Below, in pieces: positions 32,905-39,467 of a stretch of 42,130 bases of DNA. Under the pieces are notes generated by a model. The model made no database searches. It saw only the letters and a list, made by a program, of their open reading frames with translations, and was not told the DNA's origin. Source of the stretch: a virus. The stretch spans positions 1 through 42,130 of the IMG/VR virus record IMGVR_UViG_3300030106_004411; one strand, 5' to 3'. How positions within the stretch are numbered: the stretch's first letter is position 1; each line of letters opens with the position of its first letter. Made by a program: the position numbers and the translations under genes.

Positions 32905-33220
32905 GTAAAGACTCCAACATTTCTATAAACATTTCTGCACTTATCACTACAAAAGCCTTCCCAAAGTCTTCCCTAATAAAGACTCCAAGTTCTTCTTTTT
33001 CCGGCTTTAACCATTGTGCAATCTTTTTTCTTCTTTTACACCCATAATACTTACCATCAATTTCAACATCTCCTTTTTCATGTTGAGCTCCACCACGATC
33101 TCTATTATGTGCTGAAAGGTTGTGATCCTTAGCCATACGAACTACTTGCCGTTGTAGTTCGGCTCCACGCTGACGATTTCTTTTGCCACGCTTTTGATTT
33201 ATAGGGTTTTTCTTTGGCAT
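32891..33220 (-). CDS. Holliday-junction-resolvase-like protein, altered site
   Basis: 109 aa. The order E21 (GAELQR), D51-V-E-I, then G60-C61-K62-RRKK matches small archaeal-type resolvases and phage PD-(D/E)XK enzymes, where the third motif is normally E-x-K (ECK or EVK). Here Gly replaces the Glu. The basic KRGKRNRQRG start and CKRRKKIAQW would bind branched DNA. A compensating acid such as E53 may serve instead. Likely role: recombination intermediate processing, or an inactive binder. Confidence 0.6.
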   Translation of the reverse strand: MPKKNPINQKRGKRNRQRGAELQRQVVRMAKDHNLSAHNRDRGGAQHEKGDVEIDGKYYGCKRRKKIAQWLKPEKEELGVFIREDFGKAFVVISAEMFIEMLESLRGTT

Positions 33221-33712
33221 TTATTCCTTTACAAGTAACCTATGTCTCCTCGCCATCTCAGGATCATTCATTTCTGTCTCCCAAAAATCAGCTAAGTACA
33301 AATTGACATCCTTGTTTGGGGTTTCGCTTTTATAGCTTAGTTCCAAAGCCTTGTTTACGGCATCTGAAATTTTCTTTCTATCTCCGGTAGCCCTCTTTTG
33401 AAACTTCTCTGCCTCTAAAGCTTTTTTCTTCCTATCTCTAGTCTCTTTTGAAAACGACACACGAAGACTTGCTCTACGAAAAATACGATTGGCATCTTCT
33501 ATTGGGGGAATAAAGCCCGGTCTAAACGCATTTAAAAACTCTTCCCAACCTTCTTCTAGTACTTGATCGTTAAAACGAGCAAGGGCAAGGCACCACCCCT
33601 CTACTTGACGGCTAGTAATTTTCTCTGTCAGTCCAAAAAACTCTATAAAATCACTTACCCATTTCTTCCCAACAAAGGCAATCCTGTCTGCTGAAGGTCT
33701 TTTATCTCCCAT
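33221..33712 (-). CDS. helical protein of the replication/recombination set
   Basis: 163 aa from the ATG at 33712 (GAAGGAAGG site upstream); the frame is open 11 codons further but without support. N-terminal part (IAFVGKKWVSDFIEFFGLTE; GWCLALARFNDQVLEEGWEE) is globular and helical; the C-terminal part is a charged coil (RDRKKKALEAEKFQKRATGD). Position between an annealing-type protein and a resolvase-like one suggests DNA metabolism. The first region is reminiscent of replication-initiator or loader helices, but not enough to name. Confidence 0.6.
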   Translation of the reverse strand: MGDKRPSADRIAFVGKKWVSDFIEFFGLTEKITSRQVEGWCLALARFNDQVLEEGWEEFLNAFRPGFIPPIEDANRIFRRASLRVSFSKETRDRKKKALEAEKFQKRATGDRKKISDAVNKALELSYKSETPNKDVNLYLADFWETEMNDPEMARRHRLLVKE

Positions 33713-33992
33713 TATGCACCTTCCTTCCCACAGAATCCCAATCAATCTCGTTCTTTTTCCTGTTGGCTGGTTTACCCGGACTCATCTCTGTTGACCTTTT
33801 GCACCAGTTGTGAAACGCCATAATGTAGTTTTTGTATCGTCTACCATTGGCTCCGAGGTAGTAAATAAACCTTTCAAGCTGATCTCTCACATCCACCTCA
33901 GAATATTTATCTTCAAAAACCTCAATCTCCTCATTAATATCGCTTATATCCTTACCACGCTTTGTTAAGGTTGCTCCACATTGCATACACAT
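33702..33992 (-). CDS. small CxxC helical protein
   Basis: 96 aa from ATG at 33992 (AGGAG 5 nt upstream; the GTG further upstream is inside the SD context). Starts MCMQCGATLTKRG, one CxxC knuckle. Acidic then basic helices follow (NEEIEVFEDKYSEVDVRDQL; RRYKNYIMAFHNWCKRS). Overlaps the next gene by 11 bp. Function unknown. Confidence 0.65.
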   Translation of the reverse strand: MCMQCGATLTKRGKDISDINEEIEVFEDKYSEVDVRDQLERFIYYLGANGRRYKNYIMAFHNWCKRSTEMSPGKPANRKKNEIDWDSVGRKVHNGR

Positions 33993-34003
33993 ATGATCTC
34001 CTT

Positions 34004-34609
34004 TCACGATATAACAGGAAGTGTATTTAACTTATCTATCACAGCCCCAGCTTTGTCTTTAGTCATTTTGTTTTTTATCAACTCATTAATAGCCAACTCT
34101 TGCTCATCATTGACTACTCTCTTCTTCATCAATCCTTCAATATGGCTAATTTGTTGTGGACTAGCCAAACCATTGCGAATAGGAGAGACATCACCACTCA
34201 TCTGTTGCCTAAACTCATCAGCCTCTACATCACTCATAATATTATGCCAGTACCCACCAAGTAGTTGTAGGGTAACTCGATCTTTTCCACGTTTCTCTGC
34301 CATACACCATAGATAGGGATTTTTACAGTTTTGCACGTCAGCCTCGCCAAAAGCCCACGCTGACTCTTCAATTTCTCCTTCAGCACTATACCTATCACCT
34401 TCTATCATTAATGCAACACCATCACTACTGTCACTAAAGTTCCTTTCGATAGGTCTAAACCTGATATTCTCTTGTTCAGCAATACGCATTACTGCATTGT
34501 GCTTAATAATAAGATTGCCATGATGCTCCCAAAAATCCTCGGGAGACAAGTTGTGTTTATTCGCAAACGATAATTGATCTTCACTATACTGTTCTCCAGT
34601 TTCATTCAT
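34004..34609 (-). CDS. putative single-strand annealing (Rad52/SSAP-like) protein
   Basis: 201 aa. The core KHNAVMRIAEQENIRF, a beta stretch (GEIEESAWAFGEADVQ) and NPYLWCMAEKRGKDR-VTLQLLG are typical of phage annealing-type proteins, where an AEKRA/K-D-R helix follows a beta sheet. The C-terminal tail (SPQQISHIEGLMKKRVV; NKMTKDKAGAVIDKL) resembles tails of recombinases that bind partner proteins. It lies directly after a Cas4-like nuclease and near an SSB-like protein, as in lambda Exo/Beta-type modules. Family assignment is by pattern, so moderate confidence. Confidence 0.6.
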   Translation of the reverse strand: MNETGEQYSEDQLSFANKHNLSPEDFWEHHGNLIIKHNAVMRIAEQENIRFRPIERNFSDSSDGVALMIEGDRYSAEGEIEESAWAFGEADVQNCKNPYLWCMAEKRGKDRVTLQLLGGYWHNIMSDVEADEFRQQMSGDVSPIRNGLASPQQISHIEGLMKKRVVNDEQELAINELIKNKMTKDKAGAVIDKLNTLPVIS

Positions 34610-34611
34610 AG

Positions 34612-35358
34612 TTATTTTCCTTTCTTTTTTAGTAATTCCGGTTTAAGTCCACCACCACAATGTCTGAAGAACTGGCAATACTCTGGGTTACACTCCCATC
34701 CATATGCTGGAGACACGCCCAACTTAACAGGGGGGATATCATTAGCCACCAAGTCATTAACCATCTTCCAGTACTCCATTGCAAGTTTTATACAATTCCT
34801 ATTAACAAAAAGTTCCCGAATATTTGAATTATCTTTATTGTAGTATACAAGAGCCATTCTTAATCTTTTATTATACTCTTTTTCATACCAATAAGCATAC
34901 GTTCCGAGTTGCAATTCGTAGTTATTAGCCGGATTGGGCTCGGGGTTTCTTCCAAATAGCGTTTTAAACTTATAGCTATTGGCAGTTTTAATGTCATATA
35001 GTACACCAGTTGAGCCAATTACCACATCAAAGAACCCTCTGACGTTCCATTCCGGTATTTTAATTTCTTGTTCTGTGAGTATGTCTGCATCATCAATATT
35101 GTATTTCTTAGCAAAATGGTGTACAGACTTTTCAAAATCATCGTGAACCAACTCCCCAAGCCGAAGAAGCCTCATAGACTTGTCCGACTTGGGAGCAGAT
35201 TCTATCATATCAATGTGAGCAAACCTGTGTTTACGCACACAAAGTCCAGCCCCCGAAGCATGAAACCACTCTTCCCGACCTTTATATCTATCATCAATTT
35301 TTTGCTGATTGACATCATGCAAATAATCAGTATAGATATTTACTAGGTCTAGTTTCAT
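34612..35358 (-). CDS. Cas4/RecB-like PD-(D/E)XK exonuclease
   Basis: 248 aa. Motif I at GELVHDDFEK (about 69-77); motif II D111 in RGFFDVV; motif III D122-I-K124; QLGTYAYW (Q150 and Y154) forms the QxxxY motif that marks RecB/Cas4 nucleases. Cysteines at 40, 223, 228 and 234 match the 4Fe-4S cluster ligands of Cas4/AddB-type enzymes. It should resect double-strand ends to give single strands for the annealing protein encoded next. No CRISPR context, so a phage recombination function is likely. A promoter-like element lies inside the gene (34786-34817). Confidence 0.85.
   Translation of the reverse strand: MKLDLVNIYTDYLHDVNQQKIDDRYKGREEWFHASGAGLCVRKHRFAHIDMIESAPKSDKSMRLLRLGELVHDDFEKSVHHFAKKYNIDDADILTEQEIKIPEWNVRGFFDVVIGSTGVLYDIKTANSYKFKTLFGRNPEPNPANNYELQLGTYAYWYEKEYNKRLRMALVYYNKDNSNIRELFVNRNCIKLAMEYWKMVNDLVANDIPPVKLGVSPAYGWECNPEYCQFFRHCGGGLKPELLKKKGK
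34786..34817 (-). promoter_or_regulatory. internal copy of the phage-type promoter
   Basis: Inside the nuclease gene, minus sense, GGGAACTTTT (34817-34808) and TATAAAA (34792-34786) are separated by 15 nt instead of 14. It would start RNA about 175 nt before the annealing-protein gene. The codons (REL, KL) could produce it by chance, so confidence is moderate. Confidence 0.4.
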
Positions 35359-35603
35359 CTCTTAAGGATAGACTTTACTGACCCCTCTAAGGCATTCCAA
35401 AAGCTTTTCATCTGACATAATATTTCCATAGTGTCAGCTACTTCCATCATTTGGTCGTCAGTTATTTTCTTGGCTTTTTTCTTTGCTAAGATATCTTTAT
35501 TTACCAAGTCTTCCCTACTGATGTAAATCACAATGGGAAAGTATCCACCTTCCTGAGCCTTTGCCTTTAGGCGATATTCTGCACTTCGTGTTGAATAATC
35601 CAT
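35355..35603 (-). CDS. small protein of the recombination module
   Basis: 82 aa (starts MDYSTRSAEYRLKAKAQEGG). The front has a beta-like YFPIVIYISREDLV and the rear is helical with KITDDQMMEVADTMEIL and a basic end. Overlaps the nuclease ORF by 4 bp (ATGA) and abuts the SSB-like ORF by 1 bp. No family recognised, but tight coupling suggests an accessory of the recombination pair. Confidence 0.65.
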   Translation of the reverse strand: MDYSTRSAEYRLKAKAQEGGYFPIVIYISREDLVNKDILAKKKAKKITDDQMMEVADTMEILCQMKSFWNALEGSVKSILKR

Positions 35604-35809
35604 TAAAAAGGCATTTCCTCTTTTACCTGTACTGGACTTACCTTTATAGACACGTATTGTTTACCAGCTTTTGTTGTGTTTTTCCAACCACCAAGTTGCA
35701 TGACAGTTCCACCAATATTGATTTTCCCGGTATAGTCGGGCTGACTATCTTTTTCTTTGTTCTCATTTCTCCATAAAGAGCCATGATCATCTTTTAATTC
35801 GAATGCCAT
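35603..35809 (-). CDS. SSB-like protein with EEMPF tail
   Basis: 68 aa. Short OB-like beta sequence (QPDYTGKINIGGTVMQLGG; GKQYVSIKVSPVQV) ending in KEEMPF. The acidic-hydrophobic C-terminus ending Pro-Phe is the hallmark of SSB proteins, used to recruit repair partners. Only half the usual length of an SSB OB-fold and similar to the DUF736-like minimal proteins of phage DNA modules. Likely binds single-stranded DNA or acts as a partner-recruiting mimic. Confidence 0.65.
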   Translation of the reverse strand: MAFELKDDHGSLWRNENKEKDSQPDYTGKINIGGTVMQLGGWKNTTKAGKQYVSIKVSPVQVKEEMPF

Positions 35810-36071
35810 TGCGATTCTCCTTTATATTATTAACATTAACAACACTATCTCCCAAAAAACTGCGACACCTAGGGCATTGCACCTCTGAAATTATAACATT
35901 TCCTCTTGTCGTTTCCTCTAATTTAAGATTGGTAAAGTCAATTTTCTCCTCACAACATTTAGAGAACCCATTTGGGTCAACTCCACGAAGATATCCAAAA
36001 GATGCTTGTCTTGACATCTTACCTGTCGCCTCTTCATAGAAACGAGTTCTTTCTGTTTTGGTTAAAATCAC
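35787..36071 (-). CDS. zinc-binding protein with CPRC knuckle
   Basis: 94 aa from GTG at 36071 with AAGGAG 7 nt upstream. Mid-part KCCEEKIDF and later VQCPRCRSFLGD provide four Cys of a zinc ribbon. The C-terminus is Asn-rich then basic. Overlaps the SSB-like gene by 23 bp. Function unknown. Confidence 0.65.
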   Translation of the reverse strand: MILTKTERTRFYEEATGKMSRQASFGYLRGVDPNGFSKCCEEKIDFTNLKLEETTRGNVIISEVQCPRCRSFLGDSVVNVNNIKENRNGIRIKR

Positions 36072-36277
36072 TAGCTACTCCTTATAAATTTTGCGACATA
36101 CCCACTATGACCGATGTGTAACGAGTGGAACTCATTGTATATCAATCGTGTGTGGCTATGCCGACTTATCTGCTTTTTCCTTTGCGAGGCAGGGGTTTTC
36201 TTAGTCCTGTGCCTTCTGTCGAGAGCCCAAAACCATTTTATCTTTTCTTTTTTTGAGTATTTTTTTCGCTTCTTCAT
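36071..36277 (-). CDS. possible basic protein (68 aa)
   Basis: Open frame from ATG at 36277 to the GTG of the next gene. Very basic (MKKRKKYSKKEKIKWFWALD; RRHRTKKTPASQRKKQISRH). No SD is visible. The composition could reflect a DNA-binding peptide or a non-coding leader; direct overlap of the stop with the next start favours coding only weakly. Confidence 0.4.
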   Translation of the reverse strand: MKKRKKYSKKEKIKWFWALDRRHRTKKTPASQRKKQISRHSHTRLIYNEFHSLHIGHSGYVAKFIRSS

Positions 36278-36293
36278 ATTTTATATAATAGGT

Positions 36294-36348
36294 GAGAGGG
36301 TACAGGCAGGTGTATGCGAGATGTGGGTGGTATAGCCCATACCCTCTC
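36294..36348 (-). terminator. 9-bp hairpin between minus-strand genes
   Basis: GAGAGGGTA at 36294-36302 is a perfect complement of 36340-36348, with an inner TGGG/CCCA stem in the 37-nt loop. It lies just downstream (minus sense) of the stop at 36354. No long U-run follows, though the AT-rich TATTATATAAAATATG comes next. Likely a terminator or RNA-stability element separating two operons. Confidence 0.45.
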
Positions 36349-36353
36349 GATGT

Positions 36354-36521
36354 TTAAACTCCCAATGAATCATCATAGTCATCATAACGACTTTTTTCTT
36401 TCCAGCTTCTTCCTGTATCTTTACTTTTGCTTCCCTCAAAATCTTTCCACCTTAGTCTGTTCCCAGCAAAGTAAACTGCCACGCCAAAGCCAATAATAAT
36501 TCCTAGTATAAATCCACACAT
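36354..36521 (-). CDS. 55-aa single-span membrane protein
   Basis: ATG at 36521 lies inside the end of the previous gene. The start MCGFILGIIIGFGVAVYFAG is a single membrane helix; the rest is a charged cytoplasmic tail with RYDDYDDSLGV. Resembles the small membrane anchors that early phage genes use to act on host envelope or block superinfection, but no proof. Confidence 0.6.
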   Translation of the reverse strand: MCGFILGIIIGFGVAVYFAGNRLRWKDFEGSKSKDTGRSWKEKSRYDDYDDSLGV

Positions 36522-36847
36522 TTCTCTGAATGTAATGATTTTTTTATTGTTTCACAAATTTTGTCAAAATCTTCCTCAGTAAGGACAGTCTCTTTTCCAT
36601 CAAGACTTTGAAAATTATAATGTTCCATAATTTTATCTATTGCAAGTTTGTTAAACAAAGTGGCTTTATGGATATCTAGGATAACACTCGTTACGTAAAT
36701 GCACAAATCCACCCCCTCTTCCATGGCATCTTGTAAGTCATATGTACCATCAAGTGGGATGGACTTTCCAAACCGAACATTACCAATGTCCAGTCTATTG
36801 GCTATCCAATTTAGTAGTTGTTTGTTGGTGTTTTTAGCCTTGCTCAT
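36503..36847 (-). CDS. hypothetical early protein (114 aa)
   Basis: Helical, mildly acidic (MSKAKNTNKQLLNWIANRLD; TEEDFDKICETIKKSLHSEK). No recognised motif. Overlaps the preceding ORF by 14 bp and the membrane protein by 19 bp, so the three are translated together. Confidence 0.65.
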   Translation of the reverse strand: MSKAKNTNKQLLNWIANRLDIGNVRFGKSIPLDGTYDLQDAMEEGVDLCIYVTSVILDIHKATLFNKLAIDKIMEHYNFQSLDGKETVLTEEDFDKICETIKKSLHSEKCVDLY

Positions 36848-37136
36848 CTGTCTCGCTAATCTCCTCTACGTTGTACTCAAACTGAGAATCATCACCATAT
36901 TCTTTATAGTTGAAAGTAACGTGTACGTTTGCACCACTTTTAAGTTTTCCCTTCCAAGACTCACCCTCAACCTCATCAACCATAGTAGTAGCCAAGTATA
37001 CTTCCCCAGCCTCGCCATCTTGATCATGTAATGGCTTATCGGATTCAACTGTCCATGTTCGTGAGTCTTGGGTATACTCTACTACCTCATACATATATTT
37101 TTTAGTCGGTTTACTCTTTTGCTTTTTCTTCGTCAT
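36834..37136 (-). CDS. acidic beta-rich hypothetical protein (100 aa)
   Basis: ATG at 37136 chosen for its GAGGAG upstream and typical MTKKKQKSKPTKKYMYEVVE start; the longer frame adds seven residues from the preceding gene. The body is acidic (SDKPLHDQDGEAGEVYLATT; SETDEQG end) and may be a small beta barrel. Function unknown. Confidence 0.6.
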   Translation of the reverse strand: MTKKKQKSKPTKKYMYEVVEYTQDSRTWTVESDKPLHDQDGEAGEVYLATTMVDEVEGESWKGKLKSGANVHVTFNYKEYGDDSQFEYNVEEISETDEQG

Positions 37137-37380
37137 AAAGCATTTGCTCCTCATCATTTAGTTGACTACACATATCACAAATACCCGAGTAACAGGTTGG
37201 GCAGAAGGCAACTGGCAATATTCCGATTGCTCCATCAACACCACCTTCACCATCTATATCAAAGTCACAACTACAAACATTACACTTTCTTTGGCTTTCT
37301 TTATTCTTGAGGTACTCGTTATACTCTTCTGTAACATCACCCCTATGATAGTCGTATATTTTGCCATTAATTTCTTTCAT
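37111..37380 (-). CDS. RING-like Cys-rich acidic protein (89 aa)
   Basis: Six or more cysteines: CNVCSCDFD at about 33-38, FCPTCYSGICDMC at about 59-71. The CxxC pairs spaced by about 22 residues and a third CxxC recall treble-clef or RING-type zinc folds. Acidic ends. The end overlaps the next ORF by 26 bp. No ubiquitin-type role should be assumed in bacteria; probably a protein-binding zinc domain. Confidence 0.65.
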   Translation of the reverse strand: MKEINGKIYDYHRGDVTEEYNEYLKNKESQRKCNVCSCDFDIDGEGGVDGAIGILPVAFCPTCYSGICDMCSQLNDEEQMLYDEEKAKE

Positions 37381-37388
37381 CGTAAGTG

Positions 37389-37565
37389 TTATTCCTTGGG
37401 CTTTAATTGCTCTGCAATACTTAATGCAAGAATACCAGCATCTATTGCGACCTTATAATCTTTTAAAGCCACCTTGTCAGTAATAACTGTAGATAAAAAG
37501 CTTTTAAGGTTTTGCAATTTGTCTTTCGATGGTTTGAATGTAGAGTCTTGTATATCTTTATTCAT
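37389..37565 (-). CDS. 58-aa helical protein
   Basis: ATG at 37565 has AAAGGAGA just upstream, inside the end of the previous gene (overlap 8 bp). The start MNKDIQDSTFKPSKDKLQNL and the end AIDAGILALSIAEQLKPKE form two helices. It fills an otherwise empty 170-bp gap, so it is likely real. Function unknown. Confidence 0.65.
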   Translation of the reverse strand: MNKDIQDSTFKPSKDKLQNLKSFLSTVITDKVALKDYKVAIDAGILALSIAEQLKPKE

Positions 37566-37743
37566 TTTTGTCTCCTTTACTTTTTACACCACAAATTGTA
37601 ACTGTGACTTCACTTGCCTCGCTAACCCCCAATGCCTGTATAACTTCTTCCCAAATATGGAACTTTTTAAAATCGTCAGCATATAGGGTTAAGTGTCCTT
37701 CGTATAAATATTCTTTTTTTAATCTTGGTTTTGCCGTATCCAT
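37558..37743 (-). CDS. small hypothetical protein behind a phage promoter
   Basis: 61 aa, basic front and beta rear (PRLKKEYLYEGHLTLYADDF; VTVTICGVKSKG). AAAGGAGC precedes the ATG. The GGGAAC-type promoter at 37759-37789 lies directly upstream, so this may be the first gene of a transcription unit running left. Confidence 0.65.
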   Translation of the reverse strand: MDTAKPRLKKEYLYEGHLTLYADDFKKFHIWEEVIQALGVSEASEVTVTICGVKSKGDKNE

Positions 37744-37758
37744 TTTTGCTCCTTTTAT

Positions 37759-37789
37759 TAGTAAACGATCAAGTTTCTAAAAAGTTCCC
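37759..37789 (-). promoter_or_regulatory. phage-type promoter, variant -10
   Basis: Minus-sense TTGGGAACTTTT with the ten-base block at 37789-37780, then 14 nt to TTTACTA (37765-37759), a weaker match to TATAAAA; TACTAAT two bases further is an alternative. It sits in a true gap between genes, 16 nt before the SD/start region of the gene at 37743. Confidence 0.5.
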
Positions 37790-37791
37790 AA

Positions 37792-38067
37792 CTAATTGAA
37801 AAAAACCCATTTTTCTTGTGAACTGCTAACAGGAACATACCCTAACATATATATTACCCACTCTTTGTGGTATATTTTACGAGCCTTAAGGTGTGCCACC
37901 CATAAACGATCAGCCTCATCAGGGGTCATCTCCCCATCTTGATGAAAGCTTTCGGGAGACCAATCAGGCTGGAACAAAAGGTTTATATCTTCTTCGTCTA
38001 AAACATCAAGATCATAAAACCTAGATAGCCTTTTGATTTCTTTGGTACTAAGTGTTGTGTATTCCAT
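37792..38067 (-). CDS. hypothetical early protein (91 aa)
   Basis: Acidic, tryptophan-rich (YDLDVLDEEDINLLFQPDWS; DEADRLWVAHLKARKIYHKE) and mostly helical. Begins exactly at the stop of the previous gene. No family recognised. Confidence 0.65.
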   Translation of the reverse strand: MEYTTLSTKEIKRLSRFYDLDVLDEEDINLLFQPDWSPESFHQDGEMTPDEADRLWVAHLKARKIYHKEWVIYMLGYVPVSSSQEKWVFFN

Positions 38068-38450
38068 TAAAATATTTCAAACCCCCCACTATTCCGACAG
38101 AAACGAGAGAAGTCTAAGACGTTATCTACACTAAAAGGATATTTAATTGGTAGGGTTTCTCCATTTTCGTCAACGACTGAGCCTTCTTCTGCTTTCTCAT
38201 AGTCTCGTGCATATTGTGCAACCTCTCCACTATTGACCAACTCATCTAATTTGTTTGCAATCTTAATAGCCTTGCTTTTGCTTATTTTGTAGCCATCGTT
38301 ATAACTACCCATTTTAACATCTCGATACGTAAGAATATTATCACAGTTTTCTGCAACAAAGTTCCATAAGGGTCGCCAAGACCAAACACTATTTCTAAAA
38401 TAATCATTGTTTGGGTCTTTGGGTTTTATACTATTTAAATCAAATCCCAT
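38067..38450 (-). CDS. conserved hypothetical, MGFDL...VWSWRPLW family
   Basis: 127 aa. Starts MGFDLNSIKPK, then YFRNSVWSWRPLWNFV and GSYNDGYKISKSKAIKIANK, a layout shared by a widespread group of uncharacterised proteins in phages and bacteria. The conserved aromatic NxxWxWRPLW core suggests a globular fold with a pocket. Biochemical function unknown. Ends overlapping the next start. Confidence 0.7.
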   Translation of the reverse strand: MGFDLNSIKPKDPNNDYFRNSVWSWRPLWNFVAENCDNILTYRDVKMGSYNDGYKISKSKAIKIANKLDELVNSGEVAQYARDYEKAEEGSVVDENGETLPIKYPFSVDNVLDFSRFCRNSGGFEIF

Positions 38451-38476
38451 ATTTATTTACTCCTTTTCTAGCTAAC

Positions 38477-38677
38477 TCATCCTTCCATATTAATTGTGTC
38501 TATATCTAACTCTACCGCAAGATTCTCCGTTAAAGATATTAAAGAATCTTGGTCATAGTCAGTTAGGGTATGTGTATCTAAGGCATGCCCATTGTTAAAA
38601 CGGAAGTAACAATTACCATATCCTAGCTTTCTAAGTACCTTGTAAACTAGCAAAGATTGCCTTTTACTAAGATCCAT
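38477..38677 (-). CDS. small hypothetical protein (66 aa)
   Basis: AAGGAGA site before ATG at 38677. Starts MDLSKRQSLLVYKVLRKLGY and ends acidic (ENLAVELDIDTINMEG). Helical; no motif seen. Confidence 0.65.
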   Translation of the reverse strand: MDLSKRQSLLVYKVLRKLGYGNCYFRFNNGHALDTHTLTDYDQDSLISLTENLAVELDIDTINMEG

Positions 38678-38679
38678 AA

Positions 38680-38874
38680 CTACTTCTCCTTTGCCTTAAA
38701 TGGATTATTCCATATACCTTCTTCTTCAAGTTGTTCTTTAGCCTCAAGTAACTCTTCAGCCATTTTAATAGCACCTCTTTCTCCATTAAATGAACAACCC
38801 TTTAAAAGGTAATCTACCAGCATTTCTTTATCACCTTCCTCTACCAATTGTGCTACTACTTTCATTTTACCCAT
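38680..38874 (-). CDS. small acidic helical protein (64 aa)
   Basis: AAAGGAG upstream of ATG at 38874. MGKMKVVAQLVEEGDKEMLV and KMAEELLEAKEQLEEEGIWN form amphipathic acidic helices. Overlaps the next gene by 8 bp. Function unknown. Confidence 0.65.
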   Translation of the reverse strand: MGKMKVVAQLVEEGDKEMLVDYLLKGCSFNGERGAIKMAEELLEAKEQLEEEGIWNNPFKAKEK

Positions 38875-39076
38875 CGTTACTCCTTTGTATTATTGGTGTG
38901 TACCGGTACTCACCTTCTACACAGATATCATCTATGAATGAGCAAGTATTGGTGTCTACACACACGATTACATCATCGCTTTCTTCAGAGCCGTATCGTA
39001 TTCCTTCTCCATACATTAGTTCCGACCCACAAAAAGGACAACTTTCTTCAAATGTTGTTGAGTAATCTATTTTCAT
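38867..39076 (-). CDS. acidic zinc-knuckle protein (69 aa)
   Basis: CPFCGSEL at about 13-16 followed by VCVDTNTCSF near 39-45, four cysteines for a zinc ribbon, in an acidic protein (SEESDDV, DDICVEGEY). Starts 4 bp after the repetitive ORF ends. Confidence 0.65.
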   Translation of the reverse strand: MKIDYSTTFEESCPFCGSELMYGEGIRYGSEESDDVIVCVDTNTCSFIDDICVEGEYRYTPIIQRSNDG

Positions 39077-39080
39077 ACTT

Positions 39081-39266
39081 TTAGCCTAAACCCCGAAAAC
39101 CACCCCGAAAACTACCCCGAAAACCACCCCGAAAACTACTAGATGAATAATTATATGGAGTGTGTACAGGGTTTCTGCCAGTCCTGTACCAAAGAGTAGA
39201 CTCTGTCAATAGCATAGACATATCACCACTCCACAATGAATAATTATATGAAGGTGTCGAGAACAT
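39081..39266 (-). CDS. 61-aa peptide with YNYS and FRG repeats
   Basis: ATG at 39266. Contains two in-frame copies of a PSYNYS/TPYNYS unit 31 codons apart (DNA repeat of 15 bp at 39143-39157 and 39236-39250). It ends SSFRGGFRGSFRGGFRGLG, encoded by four 12-bp tandem units (39091-39138). Both repeats keep frame, which supports coding. RGG-like tails bind RNA in other proteins. The SD is weak. A longer frame to 39416 reads through the tRNA-like sequence and is not used. Confidence 0.45.
   Translation of the reverse strand: MFSTPSYNYSLWSGDMSMLLTESTLWYRTGRNPVHTPYNYSSSSFRGGFRGSFRGGFRGLG
39091..39138. repeat. 4 x 12-bp tandem repeat
   Basis: Units CCCCGAAAACCA and CCCCGAAAACTA alternate (plus sense) from 39091 to 39138, in frame with the minus-strand ORF where they encode FRGG/FRGS. 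Confidence 0.9.
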
Positions 39267-39293
39267 TTGACCACTCTGATACGCCCAAAAGTG

Positions 39294-39351
39294 TGTTGGG
39301 GAAGGGATTCGAACCCTTGTAGGCTTTCGTTGCCGAGAAGCCACTCGATTT
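39294..39351 (-). other. 3' half of a class II tRNA (possible attP core)
   Basis: Minus sense: the acceptor 3' strand CCCCAAC plus A (39301-39294), a perfect T arm AAGGG-TTCGAAT-CCCTT (39318-39302), a 25-nt variable arm with stem GGCTT/AAGCC (39343-39319), and the anticodon-stem 3' strand TCGAG preceded by AAA (39351-39344). The matching 5' strands (GTTGGGG, CTCGA) are absent upstream, so no intact tRNA forms. Two 9-bp direct repeats (39367-39384) lie next to it. Such 3' tRNA halves are normally attP cores; no integrase is in the window, so a tRNA-like RNA remains possible. Confidence 0.6.
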
Positions 39352-39467
39352 GGAAGTAGGTCTAATAGACATCTTAGACATCTTAGAAGACCCAAGCTTT
39401 TCAAGGCTATGGGCACTAACCATCTCCCACCTTCATAATTTTGGTTATTAATTTTTCTTTCATTACG

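Noticed and set aside
39267-39416. N-terminal extension of the repeat ORF
   Set aside because: Its translation runs across the tRNA-like segment and gives the usual tRNA-derived nonsense (RVRIPS).
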